Counted from the first letter of the stretch, positions 45,998 through 53,990 are shown. The stretch is DNA of 64,000 bases from Phymorhynchus buccinoides (GCA_017654935.2 CM065680.1:31602906-31666905); one strand, 5' to 3'. Notes: generated from the letters alone by a model not told the origin. Numbers and translations are program-made.

Positions 45998-48900
45998 CTA
46001 ATCGCATTTCACATATAAAATAGAACAATATCAAAAGTGTCATAAATATAAAAAATAAGTTATAAAAACAAAATCAAAAAAAGGTATACAAGAAAGTTGG
46101 AGATATGCATATAATGATATATACTTGCATGTAAATACATTCCTTCATACAGTTATGCACACACAAAGTATGTCAAATATCTAGCCACAATTGACATAAA
46201 ATATAATTATATAGTAGCACACGTGCAAACATGGTATATTTTAAAGCAAAATAGTTGATAAAGTTTTAACTTTTTTTTTAAAATACAAAAATACACAGAC
46301 AATAATTAGATGCAACGAATGAAATGGGAATATGTGCGAACTTTTTCAAAACATTTCAGGGGACAATATTGAGGTATTACAGATATTCATCAGAAAATCG
46401 TAAAATATTTGTTTAAACCTCTTAAAATTTGATTCATATTTCAAGGAGATAGGAAGTCTATTCCACAGCCAGCTTCCAGAGTAGACAAAGCTTGATTTAT
46501 AAAGGGTGATACTGGGAAGAGGAAGATCTAATTTATGGCTGTGTCGAAACTCATTAATAGTAAAGTTAGCTGTTAGCGAAGGTGGGGAGTTACCATTTAA
46601 AATTTTGTGCATAAGAATCCCTTTGTTATAAAGCAATCTGGACTTAAGAGGAAGAATGTTAGCAGACTTGTAGTCCTCGCTGGTTAAAGAAGACGATTTG
46701 TTTAGAGTTACATTCACAGCACGTTTATAAACACTGAATAAATATTTCAGTGAATTTTGACTTGCCAAATCCCAAAGTGTGGATGCATAATCAACGGTAG
46801 ATTGAATAAATGAGCAGAAAAATATTTTACGGGTATGCAAATTTAAAAAATGTTTAATCTTGTTGAGCTGATAGACTTTAGATGCAATTGTTTTGGAAAT
46901 GGCATTTATATGTGGGGACCAGGAAAGATTGTGATCAATAGTTACGCCTAACAGCTTATGGCTTGAGACTTGTTCGACTGTGTCTGCATTAATGTATATG
47001 GGAGGTAATGATAACAATTTTATGTTTTGCCGTTTCTGTCGAGTTGCTAACAACATGAATTTTTTTTTTTTTAGGATGTAGAACTAAATGGTTAAGGTGT
47101 GTCCATTCTAAAAGTAGATTTATGTTGTGCTGTAGGGTTTTGCATACTTCGGTTGGGTCATTATTGCCTGTGTCAATAGTCGTGTCGTCTGCAAATAGAT
47201 CGCATGATGTCTTTATGGCCAGTGGTAAATCATTTACATATAATGTAAAAAGTACAGGTCCAAGTATCGATCCCTGTGGAATACCGTATTTGGTTGGAAG
47301 TAAATTCGATAGTTTGTTATTTAAATATACTGTTTGCTGCCTATTGTTTAAGAACGATGAGATAAGGCCTAGAGCATTGGAAGATAAGTTGTAGCATGTA
47401 AGTTTTTTTATGAGAAGATTATGGTTAACAGTATCAAATGCTTTGGCAAAATCAACGAATATAACTCCAGAAAAGTGAGATTTGTTTATGTTGGAAAGCC
47501 ATCTTTCTGTCAGTTTAAGTAAGGCTGTGTGGCAAGAATGTTTAGCTCGGAATCCTGATTGGTTTGGGTGAATCAAATTGTATTTATTTAGATGTAACAA
47601 TAAACATTTTAAAATATGTTGTTCTAATGGTTTTGAGAGTACAGGCAAAATAGAAATGGGTCGGTAGTTAGATGGGTCGTCGGTTCTTCCAGATTTGTAG
47701 AAAGGAATTATTTTTGCTTGCTTAAGAATTGTTGGGAAAGTATTTTTTGTAATGCAGAGATTGTAAATGTAAGTGAGAGTATCTGAAATAACAGGCGCAG
47801 CAATTTTTAGTATTTTACTATCTAATCCATCTATCCCTCGGGTGGTAGACTGCTTTAAGTGTTTCAAAGCAAAGAATACTTCATGAACACTCATGAGAGT
47901 GATTTCCATTTCAGAATCTATATTCTTTTTTTTCGCAAACTCCTTTAACATTTCGAGATCATTATCTTGGGATAGATCGTGAACTATAATCTTATTAGCG
48001 ACAGTAGAAAAATGAACGTTCAATTCATCAGCAGATAAGTTGCTAATAGAGTTTAGGTGTGTGTTTGTATTTCTGTTCGTTAGTTGATTGATGGCTTTCC
48101 AAATATTTTTACTGTCTTTCTTTTGGCTAATTAATTCCACAAAATATTTCTTCTTTTCTTTACGAATAAGTGATGTAACGTAGTTTCTTTGCTTTTTATA
48201 ATCTTCCCGGGGGCCTTTTAATAACAGAAAGTCCCTGTAGTAGATATTCAGTTGTATTTGTTTCGTTAGCCAAGGGGTTTTTACACGGTATTTGACTCTC
48301 TTAGTTAGCAAAGGAGCGTGTTTATTATATATTGTATAGAAGACATTGTACCAAAATTCAACAGCTTTTTCTGGGTCTGTAATTTGATAGACGTTAGATA
48401 GGGGTGAATTGGAAAGATCTAGAGTAAAACTGTCACTGTCAAACTTTGAGAAATTTCTATACGTGATAACTTTATGGTTTAATCTAGGAATCCTGACCCC
48501 TTTCTTGGACCAGGTGATACAAATGGGGAAATGGTCACTACAGCCAAACACAGGAACATTAGTTTCAGTAATTGTGTTAGGATCTGTAACATAGATGTGA
48601 TCAATTAGTGTGCTTGAAGAATGGGTTACTCGTGTTGGTGATTTAACTAGCTGTTTTAAATAAAATGATTCATAAACATTTTTCCATTGATTGTGTTGTT
48701 TTAGTAGGTCTATATTAAAATCACCTAATAGTATTAAATCCTTTGGATCGTCATTGAGTGCCTCCATCATAGAACTGAAGCGATTTATCCACATGCTGTT
48801 CTCTGCAGGGTTCCTGTATATGAATGAAATAATGAATGGCTTAGTCTTTAATTTTTACCTCAACCCAAATGGATTCTACATTGTGCTGTTCTAACGTTTC

Positions 48901-51900
48901 AAGCCTTTTATATGGTATGGACTGGTGTATATAAACTAATAGGCCAGTTTCAAGAGAGCCCTTCGGGTCTCTGCGTATACATTGATACCCTGGTATAGAA
49001 ATATCATTATCTGTAATATGAGGAGATAGATGTGTTTCTGAGAACCCAAAAATGTGGAAGTGTTTTTGTGTGTTTGATAGAATTAAAGACATTTCTGTTA
49101 ATTTGTTCATAGCGTGATTAATGTTCAGATGTGCAATTCGAAACCCGTCTTTCGTCAACCATGGTGCGCTTGTGTCTGACATATTAGTGTTATAATGAAA
49201 GAGCAACAAACAAAACTAGTTTCAAAATACAGATGTACAAAAAATGTCTTTTCCACTCACGTAATTGTAACTCGACAAATTCAAAAGCGAAGAAAAAAAA
49301 AAAAAAAAAAAAATAGTTATAAGGGGAGAAAATTACAGAAAACTCTACACAAATGTTTCAAACGTATATACAAATTGCAGTCATATACCACACAATAATA
49401 AACAAGAATGCCCAGCAAAGCGTCCTTTTTCAATTGGCAATAAATCAGCGTTAATCACAAAAATGTGTAATCACACAATGCTGTGTCACACAGCCAAAGA
49501 AGAACACGGATATCATAACACATACGCATTCTTACTATCTATCATAGTTCATTCATGCTACATTTCATTCGTTAACCATCCACACATTCACACACAACAA
49601 TGAGTTGATGCTTATTAATCTGCAGACTAGTTCCCATGGAATGGGCCGTTGACAGGATATCGTTGTGCAAGGAATTGAGACGCTATTGAAAGGATTTCAA
49701 GGGCATGGGGATGAATTTGGTGCCTGGATAATGGAGCATCATTGGGGGGTGGGCCATAGGGGTGAATTTGATTTCTATATAAAGAACCATTATTGAGGGG
49801 TGGGGGTGGGTCATTAGACATCTGATTCCCAAGATCGAGATTTGCATTAACATGATCTGCATTTTGAGTCATAACTGGTCTGGGTCGAGGGAATTGGGAT
49901 GGGAATATATTATCTCTGTCGTTTGAAGGAAGGAAAGGGGGGTTGTCTGATGACTTATTGTCTGTCCATCTCTGAAGGTTTGGGAAGTCATAAACTGAGC
50001 TGGGAGGGGGGCACGGTGTATATTTGCTATGCATACCAAAAGCCTGTGAGTCCCACGTTGTTGAGCCTGGAGGTCCTCTGTTCTGTAATGGGGGGTATCT
50101 ATTCTGACCACCGCCTTCAGAGTTCGCAGCCCTGGATGGTTGACGGTCCGGGTTGTCGTTCACAGGGGGGTAGAGGTGGGAGGCGTAGGTCGTCTGGGGA
50201 GCGCGTTCAGAGCGTTGGTTATTGCCGCGTTCATCATATGGGCGAGGATGCCACGTGGCTGAGGACTGGTCAGTCTGCTGTGAATGTTGCCATGGTCCAC
50301 TTCGTTCATCACGTTGATGAGGGGGAAACTCGCGGGCATTGTTTGATCCGTTCCTTGAAAATTCATCATAGTAATTGCCATACCACAATGATCTCAGGTT
50401 GCTTGCCAGCCTTGCAGTGCCCTTGTCACTTGGATGGGTGAGGTTCAAGTAAAGAGCGAGGCGGGTGGTCCCGGAGTCTGTCATGAAGGTGCTGGTGTGG
50501 TCAATGAAGGGGACGTTTAGTTCATGACAAACTGCTTTCAGGTTTCTGTTTGTGGGAAAGATGGCATTATTCATGTGGTGGCGACCTCTGGCAGGGATGA
50601 CAGAGCTCATGTTGACTGACGCTCGGGGGAAGGAGACTGAACATAGATTGATGACGTCAGACCACTGTTCTTTTGAGATTGGTCCTGCTTTGCAGCTGTT
50701 CATGCCGACATGAATCACAACAGATGTGATGTGTGTTCCAACAGGCTCAGAAGAAAACCAGGATAGCAAGTCCTGAACAGTCATGCCAGGGACACAGATC
50801 TTGAAGACTTCCTCTCCACGAGGGGCCAGTCTTGCAGGCTGTATGTACCTGATGGTGGAGTCTCCCACCAACAGAATGGTGGCTCTGTCCGGAATGGAGA
50901 TCTTTGAGAGTACCTCCCTTGGAGATAATCTTTCCTGGAAGGCTTTGTAAGTGTTTCTGAAGCCGCTGTTCATCTGTTCGTTTCCTTCATGGTTGAGATT
51001 TTCAGTTATTAGTTTCTCGGGATCATTCAATGACTGTACAGATTCACGATTTGAAAGTGCCTGAAACTTGTTTTTGACGAGTACATTGTATTGCAGGCCT
51101 TCATCAGCGGTGTCGGGTTCCAGAGGCTGTGCACAGACAGGGTGGTCAGACGTTTTACTGGTCCGTTCTGCCTGGACAGTCGGCTGCTCATCAGTAGATT
51201 CCAAGAGCCTCTCCTCCTGGGATTGGGCTGTACGTGGCTCTACACGCTGTTCAGTTTGACTGGAAGCTTGAGTCTGATAGCTTTGTGACGACTGGTCTTC
51301 TTGGCCAGCTTTTGGAGAAGGTTTGTCTGGAGATTCCACACAATTCTCTTGAGAGGGAGTCTTTGTGCGGGTGGGCGGTGTGGCTGGGACCGCATGATTG
51401 AACCTTTTTAGTTGAGACTGCACAGTTCCTAGTTGTGTTTTGATGGAATGGTTCTCTTTCTCCAGCTTTGTGTTCTTTTCTTCTAGTTGGGTGATCCTTA
51501 AGTTTGCGTTTTCAAGTTCGGAGGAGAGCGAGTTGAATTTATCAGACATCTTCACACGTAAATCATTTTTCAATGAGGCTTTCAAATCCTCAAGAAGCGA
51601 TATAAATCTCTCCTCCAATTCAACCTGTGCCCCAGCTACTGATTCAACTGATTCTTTCATCTCGTCTAGCTTTCGACTTGATTGTGACTCATATTCTTTA
51701 ATCTCACACAGTCTTTGATGTGATGTGGACGTTTTTGACAGAGATCCGTCCGTTTCGGAATCAGACTCACAGAAAAAAAGCGTCTTTCTACTCTTGGAGC
51801 GAGTCCTGTTCCCAATCGGGATAGCTTCTTCATCTTGCTTCTCTTGTTCATTTTGATTGTCAGGTGATCGAGTCACTAGTGGAGTTGGAGGATGGATAAT

Positions 51901-53008
51901 CACCTTCCTGCTGGAATCTTTGGCAGCCTCTGCAACTTCAGTCGACAGAAGATGAGAGTCATGTGGTGAGATGGAAGGGTCAGTATCCAAAGGGTCAAGG
52001 TCGGAATTTTTGCTCGGAGAATGCTCAACGCAGAATTCAAACGCTGGTGCTTCAAGTGTAGGGTTTCCCGAGAAGCTTTTGATGAATGAAAGAGGCGTTT
52101 CAAGCAAGGACTTTGCCAAAATTCCTTCGTCTTTATTTTGGACAAATCTTTCAATTGACGCTGTAATTTTTTCACATTCCTGATTCCCCCACTCAACACA
52201 GTCTCTTCCTTGGCATAGAAGAGTTCCTCCTGAATGCTGGGTGAAGTAGAGAGTGATTGCGACGCTCTTTGATGTTTTGTGCTTCAGTCGAATCACTGTC
52301 TTGGATAGCTCACCTGGGGGTATTGGCGGGATGAGGTACGGAATGGAGGTGAGTGTCACATCTTTTTCGCCATAATCTGCTATGTCAACAATGATTGTTT
52401 TTTCTTTGATGGCTAAATATCTGTATACCAGAGCGTTTCTCCATATAGTAAGTTCTTTTGATCCGCAGAAAAAGCGCTTTTGAATTTGGTCCAGTGTTGG
52501 TTTCAGTTTATTCTCTGTAGATACTGTTATAGAATCAGCCATGTTTCTTTAAAACAGCCACACCACTAATACAACATTCAGAATAATTCCGGTCTTCCAC
52601 TGGCCGATATAACGTTTCATTCACATGTCTGATTTTCACGTGCTCACGTGCTCCATTGCTGACATCGTCACGTCACGGCAACGCTACACCGCACTACCGA
52701 ACACCAATGACTTGCACGCACACCTATTTACCTGTGCGATTTTCACGTGCAATAAACACTGGTCGTGAGCTGTTGACGACTGACTTTTTAAAAAAGGAAA
52801 ACAGTCCTTCTTTACGAAGTATTGCAAATTAATTATCAATTAACGGCTTTATACTCGACAGACAAGCCAAATCAATGTCATATTCGTGTCCACTGTACCT
52901 TCATACATTGTCTTGCCAAAAATGTTTACAGTTCATCCACTATATCCACCATAAACAGACATATCTTCCAGCTGTAAACAAAGCAGGTCTTGCCTCTTCG
53001 GCACACGC

Positions 53009-53051
<43 letters not shown>

Positions 53052-53411
53052 GGGCCGTGTGTACGCACGTATTAATTCAAGAGAGAGAGAGAGAGAGAGT
53101 CGCACCGTAGGAATGCGCGCAGTAGGAATTCGCGAAGTAGGATTCGCGCAGTAGGAAGTGGGAACAGCTACCTTTTTTCATGCGACACTCCTTTCACGTG
53201 ACCGTGGTTTCAGGCATTTCCTTGACTCGAGCATTGTCTACTTCTTCAGTGTAGCCTGTAGGCTATCATGTGTCGTCTGTTTTAGCAACATTGATTCAAT
53301 AATTACCACTCATTGTACGAAGCAATACAAGCAGCTGCGAATAATTCACTTACCAATCAGGGCACAAGCTACGACAAAAACAAAAAGTGTTGTCATTTTC
53401 TGCATCGCCAT
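28957..53411 (-). CDS. Secreted 12-cysteine protein with a duplicated six-Cys module
   Basis: Function unknown. Minus-strand exons in order: 53411-53354, 36970-36811, 33781-33630, 32449-32326, 29122-28957. All junctions are GT-AG, with intron phases 1, 2, 1, 2, giving 219 residues. Exon 1 encodes MAMQKMTTLFVFVVACALIG, a signal peptide, probably cleaved near SHG/QDKEC. The mature chain has no further hydrophobic segment. Cysteines are at 29, 43, 72, 84, 92, 119 and again at 129, 140, 164, 173, 181, 202. Each half follows C-x(10-13)-C-x(23-28)-C-x(8-11)-C-x7-C-x(20-26)-C. In both halves a phase-2 intron falls directly after the third cysteine, so exons 2+3 and 4+5 are ancestral duplicates. Six disulfides are likely. 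Intron 1 (16.4 kb) contains a gypsy element and a LINE. Exon 1 is joined by phase, splice consensus and signal-peptide logic, not by a transcript. The spacing recalls small secreted invertebrate Cys-repeat families (DUF19-like), but this is unproven. Confidence 0.78.
29397..30192. mobile_element. 796-bp DNA transposon remnant with CAGACCTGCCAACC ends
   Basis: Inverted ends CAGACCTGCCAACC / GGTTGGCAGGTCTG are flanked by CAGAAT on both sides (29391-29396 and 30193-30198), an exact 6-bp target duplication. On the minus strand a short remnant (about 29680-29860) reads KVSYGGCQDIKCHITSHRL and DFFKPTEG. This resembles the zinc-finger start of hAT-like transposases common in invertebrates. It is an internally deleted copy in the last intron of the secreted-protein gene. 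Confidence 0.75.
30383..30553. mobile_element. 171-bp MITE with CCATATTTTTGGGACTATAAGG ends
   Basis: The ends CCATATTTTTGGGACTATAA and TTATAGTCCGAAAAATATGG are inverted. TA duplications lie at 30381-30382 and 30554-30555. A related but longer element is at 35319-36803, and one isolated end lies at about 29335-29360. Confidence 0.82.
30584..30720. mobile_element. Short pogo-like MITE (copy 4, internally deleted)
   Basis: Ends CAGTGGAATTTTACTATTAA and GGCAGGTTCCACTG, flanked by TA at 30582-30583 and 30721-30722. At 137 bp it is about 40 bp shorter than the 176-bp copies. Confidence 0.82.
30898..32201 (+). mobile_element. Fossil mariner-family DNA transposon
   Basis: The element is 1304 bp, a normal mariner length, with 26-bp perfect terminal inverted repeats starting CGAGGGGCACTCCATATATT and TA on both sides (30896-30897 and 32202-32203). 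The plus strand carries a decayed transposase: KVHKWLKGF near 31210, LDKFLHEHL near 31405, then NDTTLICQYDPKK near 31560-31603, which corresponds to the first catalytic block (usually GDETW). Many stops interrupt it. The conserved ends contrast with a mutated coding region. It lies in the last intron of the secreted-protein gene. Confidence 0.88.
32585..33620. repeat. Intronic ~100-bp minisatellite
   Basis: Units start GAATTTGAAAGACA at 33291, 33400, 33498 and 33599 (periods 109, 98, 101). Each includes GGATAGCTGGCTGTTTGTTT and CAATGCATTTAACA. Two more degenerate units lie at about 32585-32775, separated by unrelated sequence. The array ends 8-9 nt inside the intron, directly beside the splice donor of exon 3 of the secreted-protein gene. 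Confidence 0.85.
33782..35318. other. Intron sequence without recognised genes
   Basis: AT-rich part of intron 2 of the minus-strand gene. It contains short CA tracts (34260-34292 and 34542-34564) and a GGACGTTAAAC repeat tail at 35251-35279. No coding signal. Confidence 0.55.
35319..36803. mobile_element. 1485-bp TIR element adjoining a splice donor
   Basis: Ends CCGTAAAAACTGGACTATAA and TTATAGTCCGCATTTTACGG are inverted. TA lies at 35317-35318 and 36804-36805. A smaller related MITE is at 30383-30553. The right end lies 5 nt inside intron 2 of the minus-strand gene, so the element's TA supplies intron bases +6 and +7. It contains the MITE 35382-35945. No transposase was recognised. Confidence 0.75.
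35382..35945. mobile_element. 564-bp pogo/Tigger-like element nested in the preceding one
   Basis: Ends CAGTGGAATCCGCTTTATCG and CGGATTCCACTG are inverted, with TA at 35380-35381 and 35946-35947. Subterminal GGCCGATAAAGCG motifs recur near both ends. Non-autonomous. Confidence 0.82.
36971..39340. other. 3' part of intron 1 of the secreted-protein gene
   Basis: A CA tract (36977-36993) borders the acceptor of exon 2. The rest is AT-rich without recognised coding sequence. A purine-rich patch lies at 38740-38845. Confidence 0.5.
39343..39437. repeat. Degenerate (TTAGGG)n-like interstitial repeat
   Basis: Mixed TTAGGG, TTGGGG and TTGGG units over about 95 bp, for example GGTTAGGGTTGG and GGATTAGGG. 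It matches the metazoan telomere unit only imperfectly. Confidence 0.6.
39470..39657 (-). pseudogene. Possible LINE ORF2 C-terminal scrap
   Basis: The minus strand encodes LQKIFPRTIGEWNSFPPETI, matching the FFPRTIREWNSLP signature at the end of many LINE ORF2 proteins. It directly abuts the gypsy LTR. The other flank of the gypsy element does not look like LINE sequence. Confidence 0.5.
39658..40023 (-). repeat. 3' LTR of the gypsy element
   Basis: 366 bp bounded by TG...CA. It differs from the 363-bp partner at 44876-45238 by a handful of substitutions and a few short indels (for example an 8-bp ACTAAATA difference), so insertion was fairly recent. Confidence 0.93.
40024..40040 (-). other. 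Polypurine tract
   Basis: On the minus strand TCTTCAAAAGGGGGAGA immediately precedes the 3' LTR, as expected for plus-strand priming. Confidence 0.8.
40363..40482. repeat. 60-bp tandem duplication in the gypsy 3' non-coding region
   Basis: Two near-identical 60-bp units starting AATAATCCAAGGAACAGGAA, between the pol stop and the polypurine tract. Confidence 0.85.
40749..42884 (-). pseudogene. Gypsy pol: RNase H and integrase
   Basis: 711 open codons. The start overlaps the RT thumb/connection. RNase H follows (VVSADSSSYGFG, TDHKPL, ADALSRSP). The integrase has an HHCC zinc domain (HATHQGLQKC...CPECQQ), catalytic Asp in GADLCS, Asp in FSDKCAEF and Glu in GAAESAVK, then a GPLRDAVRSTP-repeat tail. 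The upstream part of pol is separated by nonsense codons near 42886 and 43016. The open frame itself is intact. Confidence 0.9.
40880..41110 (-). repeat. Tandem ~42-nt coding repeats at the integrase C-terminus
   Basis: About six in-frame units with the consensus QRGPLRDAVRSTP, expanding a proline/arginine-rich tail after the integrase core. The central units are almost identical. The outer ones are diverged (SPLQSPVHGVTR, SPPRGPVHDAVQ). Confidence 0.85.
42885..43352 (-). pseudogene. Gypsy reverse transcriptase palm, with stops
   Basis: It shows FTTLDASSGFFQIPL and IMDDTIVYG, the active-site block corresponding to YxDD. The segment ends at a TGA near 43016. Residues to about 42888 continue RT-like sequence up to a second stop. 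An in-frame TAA near 43362 separates it from the upstream protease frame. Confidence 0.85.
43365..44330 (-). pseudogene. Gypsy gag C-terminus, protease and start of RT
   Basis: 321 codons. Two CCHC-type zinc knuckles (CERCGLQHVEGRC and CRRCQALNHFARVC) mark the nucleocapsid. The aspartic protease active site is FKIDTGADVSIL. The RT N-terminus is VPFPLKRKVKAELDRLKREG. The frame ends in a single TAA close to the RT palm. Confidence 0.88.
44372..44824 (-). pseudogene. Gypsy gag N-terminus, frame-shifted
   Basis: It starts MQGLKTPENYSFKPEEWPTW, a capsid-like domain of the gag of invertebrate gypsy elements, through FYRSLRALV. After about 44465 the frame no longer resembles gag, indicating a frameshift. 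A second break lies before 44330. Confidence 0.8.
44858..44875 (-). other. Primer-binding site, tRNA-Leu type
   Basis: Minus strand TGGTGTCAGAAGTGGGAT directly follows the 5' LTR with no spacer. It is complementary to the 3' end of metazoan tRNA-Leu (ATCCCACTTCTGACA plus CCA). Confidence 0.85.
44876..45238 (-). repeat. 5' LTR of the gypsy element
   Basis: 363 bp, TG...CA, pairing with 39658-40023. Confidence 0.93.
45448..45483. repeat. GCGCGAA/CCTACT motif cluster (left of an inverted pair)
   Basis: Three alternating CCTACT and GCGCGAA motifs. The 14-mer at 45470-45483 and the 12-mer at 45448-45459 are exact reverse complements of 53121-53134 and 53144-53155. A GA tract begins 20 bp inward. 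Confidence 0.6.
45503..45608. repeat. Imperfect (GA)n/(GACA)n microsatellite
   Basis: GA repeats with GACA and GGGG interruptions, ending in GAATGAATGAATGAAT, which is the 3' tail of the neighbouring LINE. Confidence 0.92.
46346..49209 (-). pseudogene. LINE ORF2: endonuclease and reverse transcriptase
   Basis: About 950 residues across three frames. The endonuclease starts WLTKDGFRIAHLNINHAMNK and runs through FGFSETHLS, LILLGDFNID, LIDHIYVTD and GCSDHFPI. RT follows with NYRPISILPVLSK, FVDFAKAFDTVNH, YGIPQGSILGPVLFTLY and the active site LFADDTTI. The thumb and C-terminal region end SGSWLWNRLPISL. Two lesions interrupt it. One is a net one-base shift just after KIKD at about 48838. The other is a homopolymer shift within a run of about 14 A/T at 47058-47074, which could be an assembly error. 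All catalytic motifs are retained. The function would be target-primed reverse transcription of the element's RNA. Confidence 0.87.
49627..52542 (-). CDS. LINE ORF1 protein, 971 residues, coiled coil plus SGNH esterase-like domain
   Basis: Intact frame. Residues 1-140 form an unrecognised globular domain; 140-275 are low complexity. Residues about 280-385 are a heptad-rich coiled coil. Residues about 545-720 form an SGNH hydrolase-like domain: block I VGDST (Ser562), block II PGMT, block III HVGMN (Gly613 and Asn615), and block V THPSD (His703). The usual Asp three residues before the His reads Asn700. Residues 720-971 are Pro/Asn/Gln-rich. Esterase domains are known in ORF1 of CR1/L2-group LINEs, where they are thought to aid membrane or RNP interactions. 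This copy is unusually long and undamaged. The next gene on the strand is its ORF2, which argues against a host esterase gene. Confidence 0.85.
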   Translation of the reverse strand: MADSITVSTENKLKPTLDQIQKRFFCGSKELTIWRNALVYRYLAIKEKTIIVDIADYGEKDVTLTSIPYLIPPIPPGELSKTVIRLKHKTSKSVAITLYFTQHSGGTLLCQGRDCVEWGNQECEKITASIERFVQNKDEGILAKSLLETPLSFIKSFSGNPTLEAPAFEFCVEHSPSKNSDLDPLDTDPSISPHDSHLLSTEVAEAAKDSSRKVIIHPPTPLVTRSPDNQNEQEKQDEEAIPIGNRTRSKSRKTLFFCESDSETDGSLSKTSTSHQRLCEIKEYESQSSRKLDEMKESVESVAGAQVELEERFISLLEDLKASLKNDLRVKMSDKFNSLSSELENANLRITQLEEKNTKLEKENHSIKTQLGTVQSQLKRFNHAVPATPPTRTKTPSQENCVESPDKPSPKAGQEDQSSQSYQTQASSQTEQRVEPRTAQSQEERLLESTDEQPTVQAERTSKTSDHPVCAQPLEPDTADEGLQYNVLVKNKFQALSNRESVQSLNDPEKLITENLNHEGNEQMNSGFRNTYKAFQERLSPREVLSKISIPDRATILLVGDSTIRYIQPARLAPRGEEVFKICVPGMTVQDLLSWFSSEPVGTHITSVVIHVGMNSCKAGPISKEQWSDVINLCSVSFPRASVNMSSVIPARGRHHMNNAIFPTNRNLKAVCHELNVPFIDHTSTFMTDSGTTRLALYLNLTHPSDKGTARLASNLRSLWYGNYYDEFSRNGSNNAREFPPHQRDERSGPWQHSQQTDQSSATWHPRPYDERGNNQRSERAPQTTYASHLYPPVNDNPDRQPSRAANSEGGGQNRYPPLQNRGPPGSTTWDSQAFGMHSKYTPCPPPSSVYDFPNLQRWTDNKSSDNPPFLPSNDRDNIFPSQFPRPRPVMTQNADHVNANLDLGNQMSNDPPPPLNNGSLYRNQIHPYGPPPNDAPLSRHQIHPHALEILSIASQFLAQRYPVNGPFHGN
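52543..53100. other. LINE 5' region and GA tracts
   Basis: No coding signal. It probably contains the LINE 5' UTR/promoter of unknown length. (GA)n tracts lie at 53011-53048 and 53080-53099. Confidence 0.5.
53113..53155. repeat. AGTAGGAATTCGCG motif cluster (right of an inverted pair)
   Basis: Alternating GCGCAGTAGGA and TTCGCG motifs, inverted relative to 45448-45483, directly after the (GA)n tract at 53080-53099. It lies about 200 bp downstream of exon 1 of the minus-strand gene, inside its intron. Confidence 0.6.
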
Positions 53412-53500
53412 TTTGTTTGTTGACGTTATCGTTTGTTAAACAGCGTTTAATTGGCTACTATTTTTGGCAATGACGTTCTCCCGCGCATTCATTGGATAAG
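53412..53500 (-). promoter_or_regulatory. Candidate proximal promoter of the secreted-protein gene
   Basis: On the minus strand upstream of the ATG, two CCAAT boxes (53450-53454 and 53491-53495) and two ACGTCA half-sites (53421-53426 and 53471-53476) occur with similar spacing. ACGTCA is the CRE/ATF-type half-site. No TATA box is evident. Confidence 0.35.
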
Positions 53501-53990
53501 CTTGTCTCGTTTGAGTGCAAGATTTCACAGGTGTTTTGTAAGATTGCACAATATGCTCACATTTTAGGTAATAAAGCTTATAGAGTACTTGATGATTGCC
53601 ATATTGGGTGTACAAAATAAAAAATAAAAACAGACATTGTTCATCAAACCAAACACGTAGAGAATTTAATTTTTAGGCCAAGACGAGAGGGAAAGTAATT
53701 TGACACTGCTAACGTGTTTTCCGGCTCGCCTCCTATTTGAGCGGAAATTACGTCAATCTTCTTCTTCTTCTCTTTGGGGTGACCCAGCAGGCTTGAGCGT
53801 GATGCTGCGTCCTGGAAAGAGGGTGTGGAGGGGTTGAGTGAGCGGGGGGAGGGGGGGCTGATGGGGTTTATTGATGATCCCCTTGCACCGTTGACCCACT
53901 GGGGGTAGCAGCAGTGAAGGAGCAGAGGTCGTCCTTCCGCAGATCATGCCACTCCCTGATGGCCCTTGGGAGGAATGCATTTGATCGGTA

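Larger units (their letters stand above)
45608..52542 (-). mobile_element. Nearly full-length L2/CR1-group LINE
   Basis: About 6.9 kb from the ORF1 start to a 3' end with AATAAA and (ATTC)4. Both ORFs are present in order with a ~420-bp spacer (49210-49626). The 3' UTR (45608-46345) holds CA and GA microsatellites (45788-45868 and 45949-45996). Damage is limited: one frameshift near 48838 and one at the A-run 47058-47074. It sits in intron 1 of the secreted-protein gene in the same orientation. The 5' UTR boundary is not visible. Confidence 0.85.

Noticed and set aside
49627..52542. Host SGNH hydrolase gene without introns
   Set aside because: It lies 420 bp upstream of a LINE endonuclease/RT on the same strand and has the coiled-coil plus esterase layout of CR1/L2-group ORF1.
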